From: Campylobacter coli
GTDB taxonomy: Bacteria > Campylobacterota > Campylobacteria > Campylobacterales > Campylobacteraceae
Direction: 5' to 3'
DNA length: 64,000 nt
Assembly: GCA_039516895.1 (NCBI GenBank)
Contig: CP154437.1
Coordinates: forward strand, 1,426,001-1,490,000
Made by a program: the position numbers and the translations under genes. A model generated the notes under the pieces. The model did no database searches. It was given only the letters and a program-made list of their open reading frames with translations, and was not told the origin of the DNA. Shown piece by piece: positions 1-9,487 of this stretch; position 1 is the first letter of the stretch, and each line of letters begins with the position of its first letter.

Positions 1-257
1 TGCCTAGTCTTACAGCTTGGCTCATCATCGCCATTATGGGGGCCTTAGGTACTATTTATCAAATTCATGTAACTAAGGCTTATGGCATAGCCAAACAAGC
101 AGGGGTTGTAGCAGGCATAAGTTATCTTGATGTAGTCTTTAGCATGATAGTGGGTATAATTTTGGGTGATGATTTACCAAGCGCTATGGTTTTTTTAGGT
201 ATAATAGGCATTATTTTTGGTGGAATAATTTTGGTTAAAAATAAAGGAAAAAAATGA
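1..257 (+). CDS. EamA/DMT-family transporter, C-terminal part (partial)
   Basis: The reading frame is open from the window edge (first full codon at base 3) to a TGA at 255-257, so only the last 85 or so residues are present. They form hydrophobic helices rich in Gly, Ile and Val and end in a short basic tail (KNKGKK), as in the last helices of EamA drug/metabolite exporters. The Met at 36 is internal. Its stop overlaps the kdsA start (ATGA), so it heads or belongs to the kdsA operon. The substrate cannot be inferred. The position matches C. jejuni Cj0385c. Confidence 0.65.
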   Translation, partial: PSLTAWLIIAIMGALGTIYQIHVTKAYGIAKQAGVVAGISYLDVVFSMIVGIILGDDLPSAMVFLGIIGIIFGGIILVKNKGKK

Positions 258-1066
258 AAAAAATGATACTCATTGCCGGTCCTTGTGTTATAGAAAACAA
301 GGATTTGGTTTTTAAAGTAGCACAAAATTTACAAGAATTTAATGAAAATGAAAATATAGAATTTTATTTTAAGTCAAGCTTTGACAAAGCAAATCGAACG
401 AGTATTAATTCTTTTAGAGGCCCTGGTCTTGAAGAAGGATTAAAAATCTTACAAAGCGTAAAAAATGAATTCGGTATGAAGATCTTAACCGACATACACG
501 AAAGCACGCAAGCAGCACCTGTAAGCGAGGTAGCTAATGTTTTACAAATTCCTGCTTTTTTATGCAGACAAACTGATTTGCTAGTCGCAGCAGCTAAAAC
601 AAAGGCGAAAGTTAATATCAAAAAAGGGCAATTTCTCAATCCAAGCGATATTAAATACAGTGTCAAAAAAATACTTCAAACACGGGGTATAGAAGAAGAA
701 GGCTATCAAGTAGCCGATAAAAATGGTATTTTTGTAGCTGAAAGAGGAGCTAGCTTTGGTTATGGAAATTTGGTCGTAGATATGAGATCTTTAGTTATCA
801 TGCGTGAATTTGCTCCTGTTATATTTGATGCTACTCATAGCGTGCAAATGCCAGGAGCTGCAGGGGGAAGTAGCGGAGGAAAAAGCGAATTTGTAGAACC
901 TTTAGCAAGAGCAGCAGCAGCTGTAGGAGTAGATGGCTTTTTCTTTGAAACACATACCAATCCTTGTGAAGCCTTATGTGATGGGCCTAATATGCTTGAT
1001 CTTAACCGTCTTAAAGCTTGCGTGAAAACGCTTTTAGAAATTCAAAACATCATCGAAGGAAAATAA
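254..1066 (+). CDS. kdsA: 3-deoxy-D-manno-octulosonate 8-phosphate synthase (metal-dependent class)
   Basis: This 270-residue cytoplasmic enzyme condenses phosphoenolpyruvate with arabinose 5-phosphate to make Kdo-8-phosphate for the inner core of LPS/lipooligosaccharide. Visible signatures are the N-terminal AGPCVIE motif, KSSFDKANR near residue 40, and [14 protein letters not shown] near 195. Cys11 in AGPCVIE is the residue that binds the metal in class II enzymes such as that of Aquifex; the E. coli type has Asn there, so a metal-dependent enzyme is inferred. The start overlaps the previous stop by four bases, and ribH follows after one base, so translation is probably coupled. Confidence 0.95.
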   Translation: MKKMILIAGPCVIENKDLVFKVAQNLQEFNENENIEFYFKSSFDKANRTSINSFRGPGLEEGLKILQSVKNEFGMKILTDIHESTQAAPVSEVANVLQIPAFLCRQTDLLVAAAKTKAKVNIKKGQFLNPSDIKYSVKKILQTRGIEEEGYQVADKNGIFVAERGASFGYGNLVVDMRSLVIMREFAPVIFDATHSVQMPGAAGGSSGGKSEFVEPLARAAAAVGVDGFFFETHTNPCEALCDGPNMLDLNRLKACVKTLLEIQNIIEGK

Positions 1067-1067
1067 T

Positions 1068-1532
1068 ATGACTATCATTGAAGGAAAATTAAATTTAGAT
1101 TCAAATACAAAAATTGCTATCATCAATGCAAGATTTAATCACATCATCACCGATCGCCTTGTAGAAGGTGCAAGAGATGCTTTTTTAAGACATGGTGGCA
1201 AAGAAGAAAATCTTAGCCTTATACTTGTTCCAGGTGCTTTTGAACTTCCTTTTGCTTTAAAAAAAGCTATAGAAAGTAAAAAATTTGATGCAATTTGTTG
1301 TGTAGGTGCGGTCATCCGTGGCTCAACCCCACATTTTGATTATGTTTCAGCAGAAACTACTAAGGGGATTGCCAATGTAAGCTTAAATCATAACATCCCT
1401 GTAAGCTTTGGAGTTTTAACAACTGATACTATAGAACAAGCCATAGAAAGAGCAGGAAGCAAAGCAGGAAATAAAGGCTTTGAAGCAATGACAACTGTTA
1501 TTGAAATGCTAAATTTAAGCAAGGAACTTTAA
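1068..1532 (+). CDS. ribH: 6,7-dimethyl-8-ribityllumazine synthase
   Basis: Lumazine synthase, 154 residues, performs the penultimate step of riboflavin synthesis, condensing the ribityl-aminouracil with dihydroxybutanone phosphate. The family motifs are intact: ARFNH near the N-terminus, PGAFELP at 55-61, [14 protein letters not shown] around 80-93 with the catalytic His89, and the FGVLTT segment near 124. The protein normally forms pentamers or 60-mer shells. It begins one base after kdsA, and its stop overlaps the nusB start (TAATG), placing it in a multi-purpose operon. Confidence 0.95.
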   Translation: MTIIEGKLNLDSNTKIAIINARFNHIITDRLVEGARDAFLRHGGKEENLSLILVPGAFELPFALKKAIESKKFDAICCVGAVIRGSTPHFDYVSAETTKGIANVSLNHNIPVSFGVLTTDTIEQAIERAGSKAGNKGFEAMTTVIEMLNLSKEL

Positions 1533-1930
1533 TGGCAACGCGTCACCAAGTAAGACAAAGTGTAATCTCTTTGCTTTATGCCCTAGAAATGAATGAAAAG
1601 AATGAAAATTTCATTGATGAATTTCTAAATGAAAAAAAAATCCGCAATGAGCAAAAAAATTTTACACTGAGTTTATACGAAGGAATTATAAAAAATCTTG
1701 ATGATATAGATAAGAATTTAAATCCTTATCTTAACGAAAATGAAATTGAAAAGTTAGGACATATCGAAAGAGCCATATTGCGACTTGGTGCCTATGAATT
1801 ACTTTTCACAGATACGCCTAATGCTATAGTAATTAATGAAGCCATAGAGCTTGCCAAAGAACTTGCTAATGATAATTCTCCAAAATTTATCAACGGAGTT
1901 TTAGACACTCTTGTTAAGGCAAAGCAATGA
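1532..1930 (+). CDS. nusB: Transcription antitermination factor NusB
   Basis: NusB, 132 residues, is an all-helical protein that binds boxA RNA with NusE (S10) and supports antitermination on rRNA operons. The N-terminal [16 protein letters not shown] and the C-terminal block with [22 protein letters not shown] and FINGVLD are diagnostic. The ribH-nusB neighbourhood is common in bacteria. The start lies in a TAATG overlap with ribH and the end overlaps pyrF. A run of nine A residues at 1632-1640 lies inside the coding sequence. Confidence 0.93.
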   Translation: MATRHQVRQSVISLLYALEMNEKNENFIDEFLNEKKIRNEQKNFTLSLYEGIIKNLDDIDKNLNPYLNENEIEKLGHIERAILRLGAYELLFTDTPNAIVINEAIELAKELANDNSPKFINGVLDTLVKAKQ

Positions 1931-2766
1931 AACTCTGTGTAGCCCTTGATCTTGCCACTAAAGAAGAATGTTTAAGACTTGCTAAAGACTTAAAAGGATT
2001 GGATCTTTGGTTAAAAGTGGGCTTAAGAGCTTATTTAAGAGATGGCTTTAAATTCATAGAAGAGCTTAAAAAAATCGATGAATTTAAAATTTTTCTCGAT
2101 CTTAAAATTCACGATATTCCCAATACCATGGCAGATGCTTGTGAGGAAATTTCAAAACTTGGTGTTGATATGATCAATATCCACGCAAGTGCTGGAAAAG
2201 TCGCCATGCAAGAAGTAATGACTAGACTCAATCGCTTAAATAAAAGACCTTTGGTTTTAGCAGTTTCAGCACTTACTAGCTTTGATGAAGAAAATTTTTA
2301 TAGCATTTATAAACAAAATATCGATGAAGCAGTGATTAATTTTTCAAGAATGTCTTATCAAAATGGACTTGATGGTATGGTATGCTCGGTTTTTGAAAGC
2401 AAAAAAATTAAAGAGCATACAAGTTCAAATTTCTTAACCCTTACTCCTGGAATTCGTCCTTTCGGAGAAACAAGCGATGATCAAAAACGCGTTGCTAATC
2501 TTACAATGGCTAGAGAAAATTTAAGCGATTATATCGTTGTGGGAAGGCCTATATATAAAAATGAAGATCCTAGAGCTGTGTGTGAAAAAATTTTAGATAA
2601 AATACACAGAAAAAATATAAGCGAAAACGATATAGAGCAAAATTATGAAGCAATTCAGCAAAAAGAATGGGATATGTGTAATCATTTTGAAGAATGGATC
2701 AAAACCCAACCTGATAAGGAGCAAGCTTTAAAAGAATTTTATACTAAGTGCGGGATAAAATATTGA
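1927..2766 (+). CDS. pyrF: Orotidine 5'-phosphate decarboxylase with a C-terminal extension
   Basis: PyrF decarboxylates OMP to UMP, the last step of de novo pyrimidine synthesis. The TIM-barrel signatures are present: VALDLA at the N-terminus, KVGL at 30-33, the catalytic Asp-x-Lys-x-x-Asp as D58-L-K60-I-H-D63, TPGIRPFG near 180, and VVGRPIY near 205. The protein has 279 residues, whereas the barrel is complete by about 228. The extra 50 residues are charged and aromatic-rich ([14 protein letters not shown]) and look folded rather than random. Its end overlaps the next gene. Confidence 0.94.
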   Translation: MKLCVALDLATKEECLRLAKDLKGLDLWLKVGLRAYLRDGFKFIEELKKIDEFKIFLDLKIHDIPNTMADACEEISKLGVDMINIHASAGKVAMQEVMTRLNRLNKRPLVLAVSALTSFDEENFYSIYKQNIDEAVINFSRMSYQNGLDGMVCSVFESKKIKEHTSSNFLTLTPGIRPFGETSDDQKRVANLTMARENLSDYIVVGRPIYKNEDPRAVCEKILDKIHRKNISENDIEQNYEAIQQKEWDMCNHFEEWIKTQPDKEQALKEFYTKCGIKY

Positions 2767-3542
2767 ATTATCAGCAATTAGAATGTGATTATTTTAATCT
2801 TTATAATCAATTTCTTAGCGTAGATTTTCAAATTTCATTATTTGAAAAAAATCATAAAAGCTTGATTAAGGATTTTATATTTTTCTATCATCAAATTTTA
2901 AAACAAAAAGACTTAAATTTTTTACTTGGAGTAAGAAATAAAATCGCCCTTAAAGTTCATAATTATATGCAAGAATACTCTACTTCTCCAAAAGATTTAA
3001 GTCTTATTTGTCTAAGAGAAAGTAAACATATTGAATTTTTTCAAAGATTTTATAAAGCCTTAGCTTATTTTGTAAGCTTTAGAAAAAAGCTTGACGAAGA
3101 GCAAAAAATGAAAAATTTGATTTCAAATATTCACGAATACTTCGGCTGTCATTTTCTAAATTCTGACTTTAACAATTTGCAAAATTTTCAAAAAAATGAC
3201 TTTTTTACATTGCCTGAAAAATGCCTTCAGTATTTTCACCTTGCTATGATTCATCTTTGTTTTATGGTTTTAAATCCTTTAAATTTTAAGGACTCTAATC
3301 GACATCTTGATAAAGCGATTAATTATCTTATTGATGGAACTTTTGAAATTTATGAGCTCATCTTTAAAGAATATTTTTTATTATTTCCAAAGGATGAAGA
3401 GCTTAAAAACGAACTTAAAAAATTAAAAAATTTAGAATTTAAAATTCTAATGCAAGAAACGTCAAGAATTAAACTACTCAATCACTATAAAGAATTTTGC
3501 GAAGAAATATTTTACAACATCGAGCTTGAAAAAATCATATAA
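2748..3542 (+). CDS. Conserved hypothetical protein, helical
   Basis: I do not recognise a domain. The product is about 260 residues, rich in Phe, Leu, Lys and Tyr, with no signal peptide or clear membrane helix, so it is probably a soluble helical cytoplasmic protein. The start is uncertain: GTG at 2748 overlaps pyrF by 19 bases, while TTG at 2763 would overlap by only four; neither has a strong ribosome-binding site. It is the last gene of the kdsA-ribH-nusB-pyrF operon, matching the position of C. jejuni Cj0380c, and the packing implies translational coupling to pyrF. Confidence 0.7.
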   Translation: MRDKILNYQQLECDYFNLYNQFLSVDFQISLFEKNHKSLIKDFIFFYHQILKQKDLNFLLGVRNKIALKVHNYMQEYSTSPKDLSLICLRESKHIEFFQRFYKALAYFVSFRKKLDEEQKMKNLISNIHEYFGCHFLNSDFNNLQNFQKNDFFTLPEKCLQYFHLAMIHLCFMVLNPLNFKDSNRHLDKAINYLIDGTFEIYELIFKEYFLLFPKDEELKNELKKLKNLEFKILMQETSRIKLLNHYKEFCEEIFYNIELEKII

Positions 3543-3561
3543 AATTAATCCTATATTAACA

Positions 3562-3581
3562 TTGTTATAGTTTAATAACAA
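3562..3581 (+). promoter_or_regulatory. Short inverted repeat upstream of msrP
   Basis: TTGTTAT and ATAACAA are perfect 7-bp arms around a 6-base spacer, 23 bases before the msrP start. An A/T run follows. It could be a weak terminator for the preceding operon or an operator or promoter element for msrPQ; the sequence alone does not decide. Confidence 0.35.
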
Positions 3582-3603
3582 AAATTTTTAATAAGGAAAA
3601 ATT

Positions 3604-4497
3604 ATGATTATAACACCTGAAAAGCTTTATAAACAAAGGAGAGATTTTTTTAAGCTTGGAGCAGGAGCTTTAATTGGCTCTTCTTTAATTGCTTCTAAGC
3701 TCTCTGCTTTAAATTTTATAAACGATACAAATGCAAACAAGCTTGAAATCAGCGACGAAGAGCTTGCAACAAATTATATCAATTTTTATGAATTTTCAAC
3801 AGATAAAAGAAGGGCAGTCTCTTTAGCACAAAATTTCAATACCCAAAATTGGAAAATCGATATAAGTGGAGAAATAGAAAAGCCTTTAAGTCTTAGTATG
3901 GAGGATATTTTAAAATTTCCTTTAGAAGAAAGAATTTATCGTTTCCGCTGTGTTGAAACTTGGTCAATGGTAGTACCTTGGGTAGGTTTTGAACTACGCC
4001 GTTTAATCGATATGGCAAAGCCGACTAGTGAGGCAAAATTTATCAAATTTACCACTCTTTTAGATAAAAATCAATTCCCTGATCAAGACGCTTTGTTTCC
4101 AACTGTTGATTATCCTTATGTGGAAGGACTCCGCATGGATGAGGCCATGCATCCGCTTACTCTACTTGCAGTAGGTATGTATAAAAAAGCTTTAAAACCA
4201 CAAAATGGAGCACCAATTCGCCTTGTAGTGCCTTGGAAATACGGATTTAAAAGCATTAAATCCATAGTTAAAATAGAATTTGTAAAAGAGCAGCCTATTG
4301 GCACTTGGGAAAAATATGCCCCAAATGAATACGGCTTTTATGCTAATGTCAATCCTAATGTATCTCATCCTAGATGGTCACAAGCCAATGAAAGGGCTTT
4401 AGGAGACTTTTTTACCAAACCTACTTTAATGTTTAATGGCTATGAAAAAGAAGTGGCAAGTCTTTATGCGGGCATGGATTTAAAGGCAAATTACTAA
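3604..4497 (+). CDS. msrP: Protein-methionine-sulfoxide reductase catalytic subunit MsrP (YedY)
   Basis: Periplasmic molybdopterin enzyme that reduces methionine sulfoxide in envelope proteins, taking electrons from MsrQ. The 297-residue precursor has a twin-arginine signal (QRRDFFKLG, Arg12-Arg13) followed by a hydrophobic stretch ending near residue 37. The sulfite-oxidase fold is shown by RFRCVETWSMVVPW, with Cys116 as the molybdenum ligand, and by PWKYGFKSIKSIV near 210. A good ribosome-binding site (AAGGAAAA) precedes the ATG. The stop overlaps msrQ by one base. Corresponds to C. jejuni Cj0379c. Confidence 0.93.
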   Translation: MIITPEKLYKQRRDFFKLGAGALIGSSLIASKLSALNFINDTNANKLEISDEELATNYINFYEFSTDKRRAVSLAQNFNTQNWKIDISGEIEKPLSLSMEDILKFPLEERIYRFRCVETWSMVVPWVGFELRRLIDMAKPTSEAKFIKFTTLLDKNQFPDQDALFPTVDYPYVEGLRMDEAMHPLTLLAVGMYKKALKPQNGAPIRLVVPWKYGFKSIKSIVKIEFVKEQPIGTWEKYAPNEYGFYANVNPNVSHPRWSQANERALGDFFTKPTLMFNGYEKEVASLYAGMDLKANY

Positions 4498-5045
4498 TGC
4501 ACGCAAAATATTTTAAATTTCTTGCCTATTTTGCTTTTTTAGCAAGCTTGATTTATGGCTTTTATCATATATTAAAAGCCTTTGATTTTGTCAAAGAAGC
4601 TTATATTTATACAGGAATTTTTGCTTTAATTTTTTTAAATTTAAGCCTTTTATTTTCTTTATGCAAATTCAAAAAAACCAAAAGCTATCCTAAGCTGTTA
4701 GGAATATTTGCTGCATTTTGGGCATTTTTACATTTTTTAAATTATTTTATTTTTGATAGAAATGCTAACTTTTTAAGACTTTTTGATGATATCTCTCATC
4801 GTTTATTAGAAGCAAGTGGTTTTTTTGCTTTCATTATTATCTTTTTTATGTTTTTAAGCTCTTTTAGGGTTTTTAAAAGAATTGAAAAGATAAGAAAATT
4901 AGGCTATGTATGTTTAGTGCTAGCAAGCTATCATTATTTTTTAAGTCCTAAAGTTCCTATGTTTTGGGAATGGAGCGCTTTAATACTCAGTCTTGTTTAT
5001 TTTGCAATACGCTATTTAAGATTTTTTAAACCCAAAAAAAACTAA
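4497..5045 (+). CDS. msrQ: Haem-binding membrane subunit MsrQ (YedZ)
   Basis: MsrQ is the inner-membrane b-haem partner of MsrP and passes quinone- or flavin-derived electrons to it. The 182-residue protein shows five or six hydrophobic segments and His residues typical of the ferric-reductase-like fold, e.g. FLHFLNYFIFD near residue 80, DDISHRLLEASG near 100 and ASYHYFLSP near 145. It shares TAATG with msrP, so the two are co-translated. The C-terminus is encoded over an A8 run and overlaps the convergent AAA ATPase gene by four bases. Confidence 0.88.
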   Translation: MHAKYFKFLAYFAFLASLIYGFYHILKAFDFVKEAYIYTGIFALIFLNLSLLFSLCKFKKTKSYPKLLGIFAAFWAFLHFLNYFIFDRNANFLRLFDDISHRLLEASGFFAFIIIFFMFLSSFRVFKRIEKIRKLGYVCLVLASYHYFLSPKVPMFWEWSALILSLVYFAIRYLRFFKPKKN

Positions 5046-6754
5046 AAACCGACAATTTTACTTTTATCGAAGCTGGAATTTAATTCTTTTTGTATGCTTT
5101 CTATAAAATCTTGCATTTTAAATACTCCATCTTCGGTCACCGCTACTTTTAAGGCAGTATTTTTAACAACCATTAAAATTTGCGCTCCGCTTAATTCGTA
5201 ATTTGCTAAAATATTAACATCGAATGCTTTTTCAAAAGATGCTTTTCTAGGTAAAAATTTCTCCCACATCTTAAGCCTGTCTTTAAAATCAGGTTTTTTA
5301 AATTCGATCTTATAGTCAAATCTTCTCGAAAAGGCACTATCTAAACTTTCTAAAAAGTTAGTTGTGGCAATGATAACACCATTAAAGCGTTCGATTTGCT
5401 CTAAAAAAATATTTTGCATTTGATTGTGCATTTTATCGCTTCCACTGCTACTTTCAACCCTTGTGCTTAAAAACTGATCTGCTTCATTTAAAAGCAGTAT
5501 AGGACTTTGTTTGCAAGTTTGAACTATATTTTTATAAGTATCAAAAATTTTCCTTACATTTTGTTCGCTTTCGCCCACCCACTTGCTTAAAATTTTAGAA
5601 CAATCAAAACTAAGTACTGTTTTTTTCATTGATTTTGCCATAGCTAAGGCTGACATAGTTTTCCCTGTTCCAGCAGGTCCATAAAAAATAATCTTTGCTT
5701 CTATATTTTTATTGCTTTTTATCCCCCAAGAATTTAGCCTTTCGAGTACTTTTTTATCTTGCTGTTTTAAGATATTTTCCAAAAGCTCTTTAGTATTTTG
5801 AGGCATGATGATATCATTTATATCTATACTTGGCTCTATAAGTTCGAAAATATCTTGCTCTTTTAAAACATTTTCGATTTTAATTTTTTTATTTTGCTTT
5901 GGCTCAAAATTTATAATTCTTTGCAAAATTTCATCTGTAATAAAAAAACTTTTAGAAATATCGCCAAAAGCATTTAAATACTCATCATACTCTATCAGAT
6001 TAAGAAGAGGAGCATTTTCTTGCAATAAGCTTTTATTTTTATGTTTTTCCAAATCATTTTCACTGACTAAAGAAAGTAAAGAGTTCATCTCTCTAGATAC
6101 TGAGTTTTCATTGCTTAAGGTATATTCTTCTTTAAGAAGAGCTAGAAAAATAATCTGCTCTTTGCTTTCAAGATTATACTCTTTAAAGATATCTGCTAAA
6201 ATATTATAAAATTTACTTTTCTTAAGTCTTTCTTTAATATATTTTTCATAAAGCTTGATTTGTGCTTTCAGCTCATCACTGTATGCACTTGAGCGTATAA
6301 AACTCAATCTCTCATATAGCTCAACTCTCATAAATTCATCTTTTAAGTATTCTAAATACTCTCCATAAGCCTCTTTCTTATCCAAATTCAAACGAGGTTT
6401 AGCTTCCAAAAATTCTAAAAAATATTCACTTAAACTCAATTCACTTTGCAATAAACTAAGAGTTAAATTTTGGCTTTTATTGCTTTCTATATTTTTAAAA
6501 AAACCAGAATTTTGATTTATAAAACCTCTTTCAATAAGCCTTTTTAAATCCTCTAAAGTATCCAAATAAGAATATTTTTCACTGCCAAAAATTCCCGTTA
6601 ATAAAGTAAAAGCATTGATGGAAGATATGGAAATGACATAGTTTTTACAAAGTTCTCTTAAAATCAAAGCTTCGTTTTTTGAACACTTTAATTCTTTATA
6701 AATTTGACTTTCTTCTATGTTTTTAAGACTTAAAAATTCCTTTAGCCTAACCAT
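5042..6754 (-). CDS. AAA+ ATPase with a large N-terminal domain
   Basis: A 570-residue protein: residues 1 to about 310 are helical with no recognised motif, then comes one AAA+ module. Walker A (YGPAGTGKT) lies near 358-366, Walker B reads LLLNEAD near 416, and the arginine-finger segment reads SAFSRRFDY. The Walker B position normally held by Asp is Asn, while the catalytic Glu is kept. Single-module AAA+ proteins of this kind remodel protein substrates; the target is unknown. It is the last gene of a seven-gene operon, two bases after an exported protein. Counterpart of C. jejuni Cj0377. Confidence 0.85.
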   Translation of the reverse strand: MVRLKEFLSLKNIEESQIYKELKCSKNEALILRELCKNYVISISSINAFTLLTGIFGSEKYSYLDTLEDLKRLIERGFINQNSGFFKNIESNKSQNLTLSLLQSELSLSEYFLEFLEAKPRLNLDKKEAYGEYLEYLKDEFMRVELYERLSFIRSSAYSDELKAQIKLYEKYIKERLKKSKFYNILADIFKEYNLESKEQIIFLALLKEEYTLSNENSVSREMNSLLSLVSENDLEKHKNKSLLQENAPLLNLIEYDEYLNAFGDISKSFFITDEILQRIINFEPKQNKKIKIENVLKEQDIFELIEPSIDINDIIMPQNTKELLENILKQQDKKVLERLNSWGIKSNKNIEAKIIFYGPAGTGKTMSALAMAKSMKKTVLSFDCSKILSKWVGESEQNVRKIFDTYKNIVQTCKQSPILLLNEADQFLSTRVESSSGSDKMHNQMQNIFLEQIERFNGVIIATTNFLESLDSAFSRRFDYKIEFKKPDFKDRLKMWEKFLPRKASFEKAFDVNILANYELSGAQILMVVKNTALKVAVTEDGVFKMQDFIESIQKELNSSFDKSKIVGF

Positions 6755-6755
6755 T

Positions 6756-7577
6756 TTATTTTTTAAATTCCTTTATCTCATTTTCATTAAAATCAACACA
6801 AATATTTTCATCCAAATAATGATTCTCATAAGGAAGATAGCACAATCTTAAACCAGAATTTGTAAGTAAAAAATTATTATTAAAAGAAACTTGCTCCATA
6901 TCATCAAAACACTCATCACAAACAAGTTTAAGTTTTTGATGCAAGAGTTCTTTAAATTTCAAATTATCCACATCATAAAGCTCATTTAAATTTAAAAATA
7001 CTTTTTTATCCATATCGAAAACAAAATTATTGAGCTCTAAAATTGCACGACTATCCTCTTCATAAAAATAATACCATTCCTCAAAACCAAGCTTTCCATC
7101 TTTTAATACAATAGGCTTTTGGCGAATTTGTTCAAAACTAACAACTTGCTTATGCATAGGATGGAACTCCCTGATCTCATCTTTATAAACTAAAAAATCG
7201 AGACTGCGTTTGATTCTTGTATTGTTTTGCTCTTTTATAAGTTCAAGAGTTGTTGTTCCTAGTCTATCTCCTTGAATTGTTTTATTATCAAACATCAGCT
7301 CCTTAGAAGAGGAAATTCTATATTTTTTTTGTTCATCTTCCCATGAATTTGATGTTTGAAAAAGAGCTATTTCTATATTTGTATCAAGATCGCTAAGTAT
7401 TAAAAAACTGGAACTAGTTTGATTAACATCCCTATCAAAAATGGGCACGAAAGGGGCATTATCATAAACTATAGCAAAAATTTGTTTATCTTTTAAATCG
7501 TAAAAATAAATTTCACCCTTATAAATTTGCGCACAAATCAAACTTACACAAAAGCACAACAATAGCCCTATTTTCAA
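6756..7577 (-). CDS. Exported hypothetical protein
   Basis: I do not recognise a family. The 273-residue product starts with a short basic end and a hydrophobic segment (IGLLLCFCVSLICA) ending in an Ala that fits signal peptidase I cleavage near residue 16, so a periplasmic location is inferred. The rest is acidic and rich in Phe, Asp and Asn, with a Cys pair near 198-201 (CDECFDD) and further Cys towards the C-terminus that could form disulfides. It sits between a lipoprotein gene and the AAA ATPase gene with 1-9 base gaps. Counterpart of C. jejuni Cj0376. Confidence 0.7.
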   Translation of the reverse strand: MKIGLLLCFCVSLICAQIYKGEIYFYDLKDKQIFAIVYDNAPFVPIFDRDVNQTSSSFLILSDLDTNIEIALFQTSNSWEDEQKKYRISSSKELMFDNKTIQGDRLGTTTLELIKEQNNTRIKRSLDFLVYKDEIREFHPMHKQVVSFEQIRQKPIVLKDGKLGFEEWYYFYEEDSRAILELNNFVFDMDKKVFLNLNELYDVDNLKFKELLHQKLKLVCDECFDDMEQVSFNNNFLLTNSGLRLCYLPYENHYLDENICVDFNENEIKEFKK

Positions 7578-7586
7578 ATTTTATCC

Positions 7587-8057
7587 TTAAAATTTCACTA
7601 AAATAATTTTTATATGCGAAGTCTTATCAAAAAAACTTATTTTATTATCACACACTTCGTAAAAAATTTCATAATTTGCACTATTTAAACTCTGATTGAA
7701 ACCACATTGGGTTTTTTGCATATCTTTACCATTCCATAAAGGTTTTGCTTCTAAAATATCTTTTAATATATCTTCATAATAAGCATTCTTGAAAAATTTT
7801 TGATTAAATACTGTCTTACTATAACATACCGAATTTAAACAAATATCCTCTCTTATTTTAAGCTTGAAAAAGGCTTGGCCTAGTTTATAAACTTCTAAAT
7901 TCAAGGCTTTATTTTCTTTTTTTAAAAAACCAAAATCGTTGATTTTAATAGCTGGAGTATTAAATACAACCTTCATTTTTTGACTAGAATAGTCTTGATT
8001 TTTTAAAGCGCAAGCACTAAAAAATAAAAGCAAAAAAAAGATAAAAATTTTTTTCAA
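7587..8057 (-). CDS. Small lipoprotein, unknown function
   Basis: A 156-residue protein with a lipoprotein signal peptide: KK, a run of Phe/Leu/Ile, then the lipobox FSAC with Cys16 as the predicted lipidated residue. The mature part has four further Cys (ICLNSVC, CGF, VCD), compatible with two disulfides, and resembles no family I know. The gene lies ten bases after yajQ and nine before the next exported protein, so it is part of the same operon. Counterpart of C. jejuni Cj0375. Confidence 0.72.
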   Translation of the reverse strand: MKKIFIFFLLLFFSACALKNQDYSSQKMKVVFNTPAIKINDFGFLKKENKALNLEVYKLGQAFFKLKIREDICLNSVCYSKTVFNQKFFKNAYYEDILKDILEAKPLWNGKDMQKTQCGFNQSLNSANYEIFYEVCDNKISFFDKTSHIKIILVKF

Positions 8058-8067
8058 TACTCTTGAC

Positions 8068-8559
8068 CTATTTTAAATTTTTAAAGCTAAGATTTAATTC
8101 TAAATTAAGCTCTTTAACCATTTTCATCACAGCTTGCAAATCATCAATTTGCTTTGCAACCACACGAATTTCATCTCCTCGTATGGAAGAACTTACTTTT
8201 AATTTACTATCTTTAATAGCCTTATTGATTTTCTTAGCATTTTCGCTATCAATGCTATCATTGGCTTTCAAATTCAAGCGAAACATCGCCCCGCTTTCGC
8301 GTGAAAGCTCTTTAATAGCATTAGGATTAATGCCTCTTTTTATAAGTTTTGAAATCACAATATCTTTTAAAACATCAAGTTTTGCTTCACTTGAAGAATG
8401 AAGCTTAAAAACACTGTCTTTCTCACTGAATTCAATTTCACACTTAATACCTTTTAAATCATAGCGAGAATCAAGCTCTTTTTTTGCCTGCTCAAAAGCA
8501 TTTTTAAGCTCTTGTTTATCCAAAGCCGCTGAAATATCAAAACTATGTTCACTTGCCAT
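8068..8559 (-). CDS. yajQ: YajQ-family nucleotide-binding protein
   Basis: A 163-residue YajQ (DUF520) protein with the diagnostic N-terminal [19 protein letters not shown] and RYDLKG, followed by two ferredoxin-like halves ending near KELNLELN. Family members bind nucleotides, and some Xanthomonas homologues bind cyclic di-GMP; the role in Campylobacter is not known. It overlaps the upstream dehydrogenase gene by 11 bases, implying coupled translation. Counterpart of C. jejuni Cj0374. Confidence 0.92.
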   Translation of the reverse strand: MASEHSFDISAALDKQELKNAFEQAKKELDSRYDLKGIKCEIEFSEKDSVFKLHSSSEAKLDVLKDIVISKLIKRGINPNAIKELSRESGAMFRLNLKANDSIDSENAKKINKAIKDSKLKVSSSIRGDEIRVVAKQIDDLQAVMKMVKELNLELNLSFKNLK

Positions 8560-9484
8560 TTTCTATCCATTCTTTTAAATTATCATAAACCATAGACATC
8601 AATTTTTCCACCGCTTCTTTACTCGCCCAAGCCACATGTGGAGTAATAATGAGATTTTCTTTATTTTTGATATTTAAGAGAGGATGATTTTTAACCATAG
8701 GCTCACTCTCTAAAACATCAAGTCCTACGCGGATATTTTTTTCATCTATTATTTTTGCCAAATCATTTTCATTAATGATTCCACCCCTGCCTACATTAAC
8801 CAAAATCGCATTATCTTTTAAAAATTTTAACTTCTCATAAGTAAGCAAATTTTTTGTTTTTTCATTTAAAGGAGCGTGAATGCTAACAATATCGCAAGTT
8901 CTTAAAAGCTCTTCCAAATTTAGGCATTCAAATTCGGCATTTTGATTGAGTCCGCTTGTTGAATAATAACAAATTTTAGCCCCAAAAGCACTAGAAATTT
9001 TAGCCACTTCTTTGCCTATACTGCCTAGTCCTATAACACCGTGCTTTTTACCCTCCATTGAATTTAAAATTCTACTAAAATCCGTAAAGATGGGGCTATC
9101 ACACCATTTACCCTCTTTACTCCATTTATCATAATAAGGAATATGGTTTAAAAAAGCAAAAATAAATGCAAAAGTATGCTGAACTACGCTCATAGTAGAA
9201 TATCCAGCAGCATTTTTTACGATAATACCCTTTTCTTTGGCGTATTCAACATCGATATTATTTACGCCCGTAGCTGTTTCTAAAATAAGCTTTAAATTAG
9301 GGCAAGCATCCATAACTTCTTTATCAATAACAACTTTGTTTGTCATAACCACATCTGCATCTTTTAAACGCTCTATGGTTTCTTTTCTATCCGTTAAAGC
9401 ATAACTTTGAAATTCTCCAAAATGCTTAAAAATACTTAAATCATAACCCCCTAAAGTTGCCGCATCTAAGCATACAATTTTCAT
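8549..9484 (-). CDS. D-2-hydroxyacid dehydrogenase (NAD-dependent)
   Basis: A 311-residue member of the D-isomer-specific 2-hydroxyacid dehydrogenases. The nucleotide-binding motif GLGSIGKEV lies near residue 150, and the catalytic triad is visible as Arg in [12 protein letters not shown], Glu in LDVLESEPM and His in ITPHVAWAS. It resembles glycerate/hydroxypyruvate or lactate-type enzymes, but the substrate cannot be fixed from motifs. It lies three bases after the ATP-grasp ligase gene and overlaps yajQ. Counterpart of C. jejuni Cj0373. Confidence 0.88.
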   Translation of the reverse strand: MKIVCLDAATLGGYDLSIFKHFGEFQSYALTDRKETIERLKDADVVMTNKVVIDKEVMDACPNLKLILETATGVNNIDVEYAKEKGIIVKNAAGYSTMSVVQHTFAFIFAFLNHIPYYDKWSKEGKWCDSPIFTDFSRILNSMEGKKHGVIGLGSIGKEVAKISSAFGAKICYYSTSGLNQNAEFECLNLEELLRTCDIVSIHAPLNEKTKNLLTYEKLKFLKDNAILVNVGRGGIINENDLAKIIDEKNIRVGLDVLESEPMVKNHPLLNIKNKENLIITPHVAWASKEAVEKLMSMVYDNLKEWIENGK

Positions 9485-9487
9485 TTT

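Noticed and set aside
5805-6209. A 134-codon plus-strand open frame inside the AAA+ ATPase gene
   Set aside because: It lies entirely antisense to a convincing gene, has odd Ser/Phe/Ile-rich composition typical of reverse-frame translation, and lacks a ribosome-binding site.
8063-8401. A 112-codon plus-strand open frame opposite yajQ
   Set aside because: It is antisense to a recognised family member; no start signal or domain was found.
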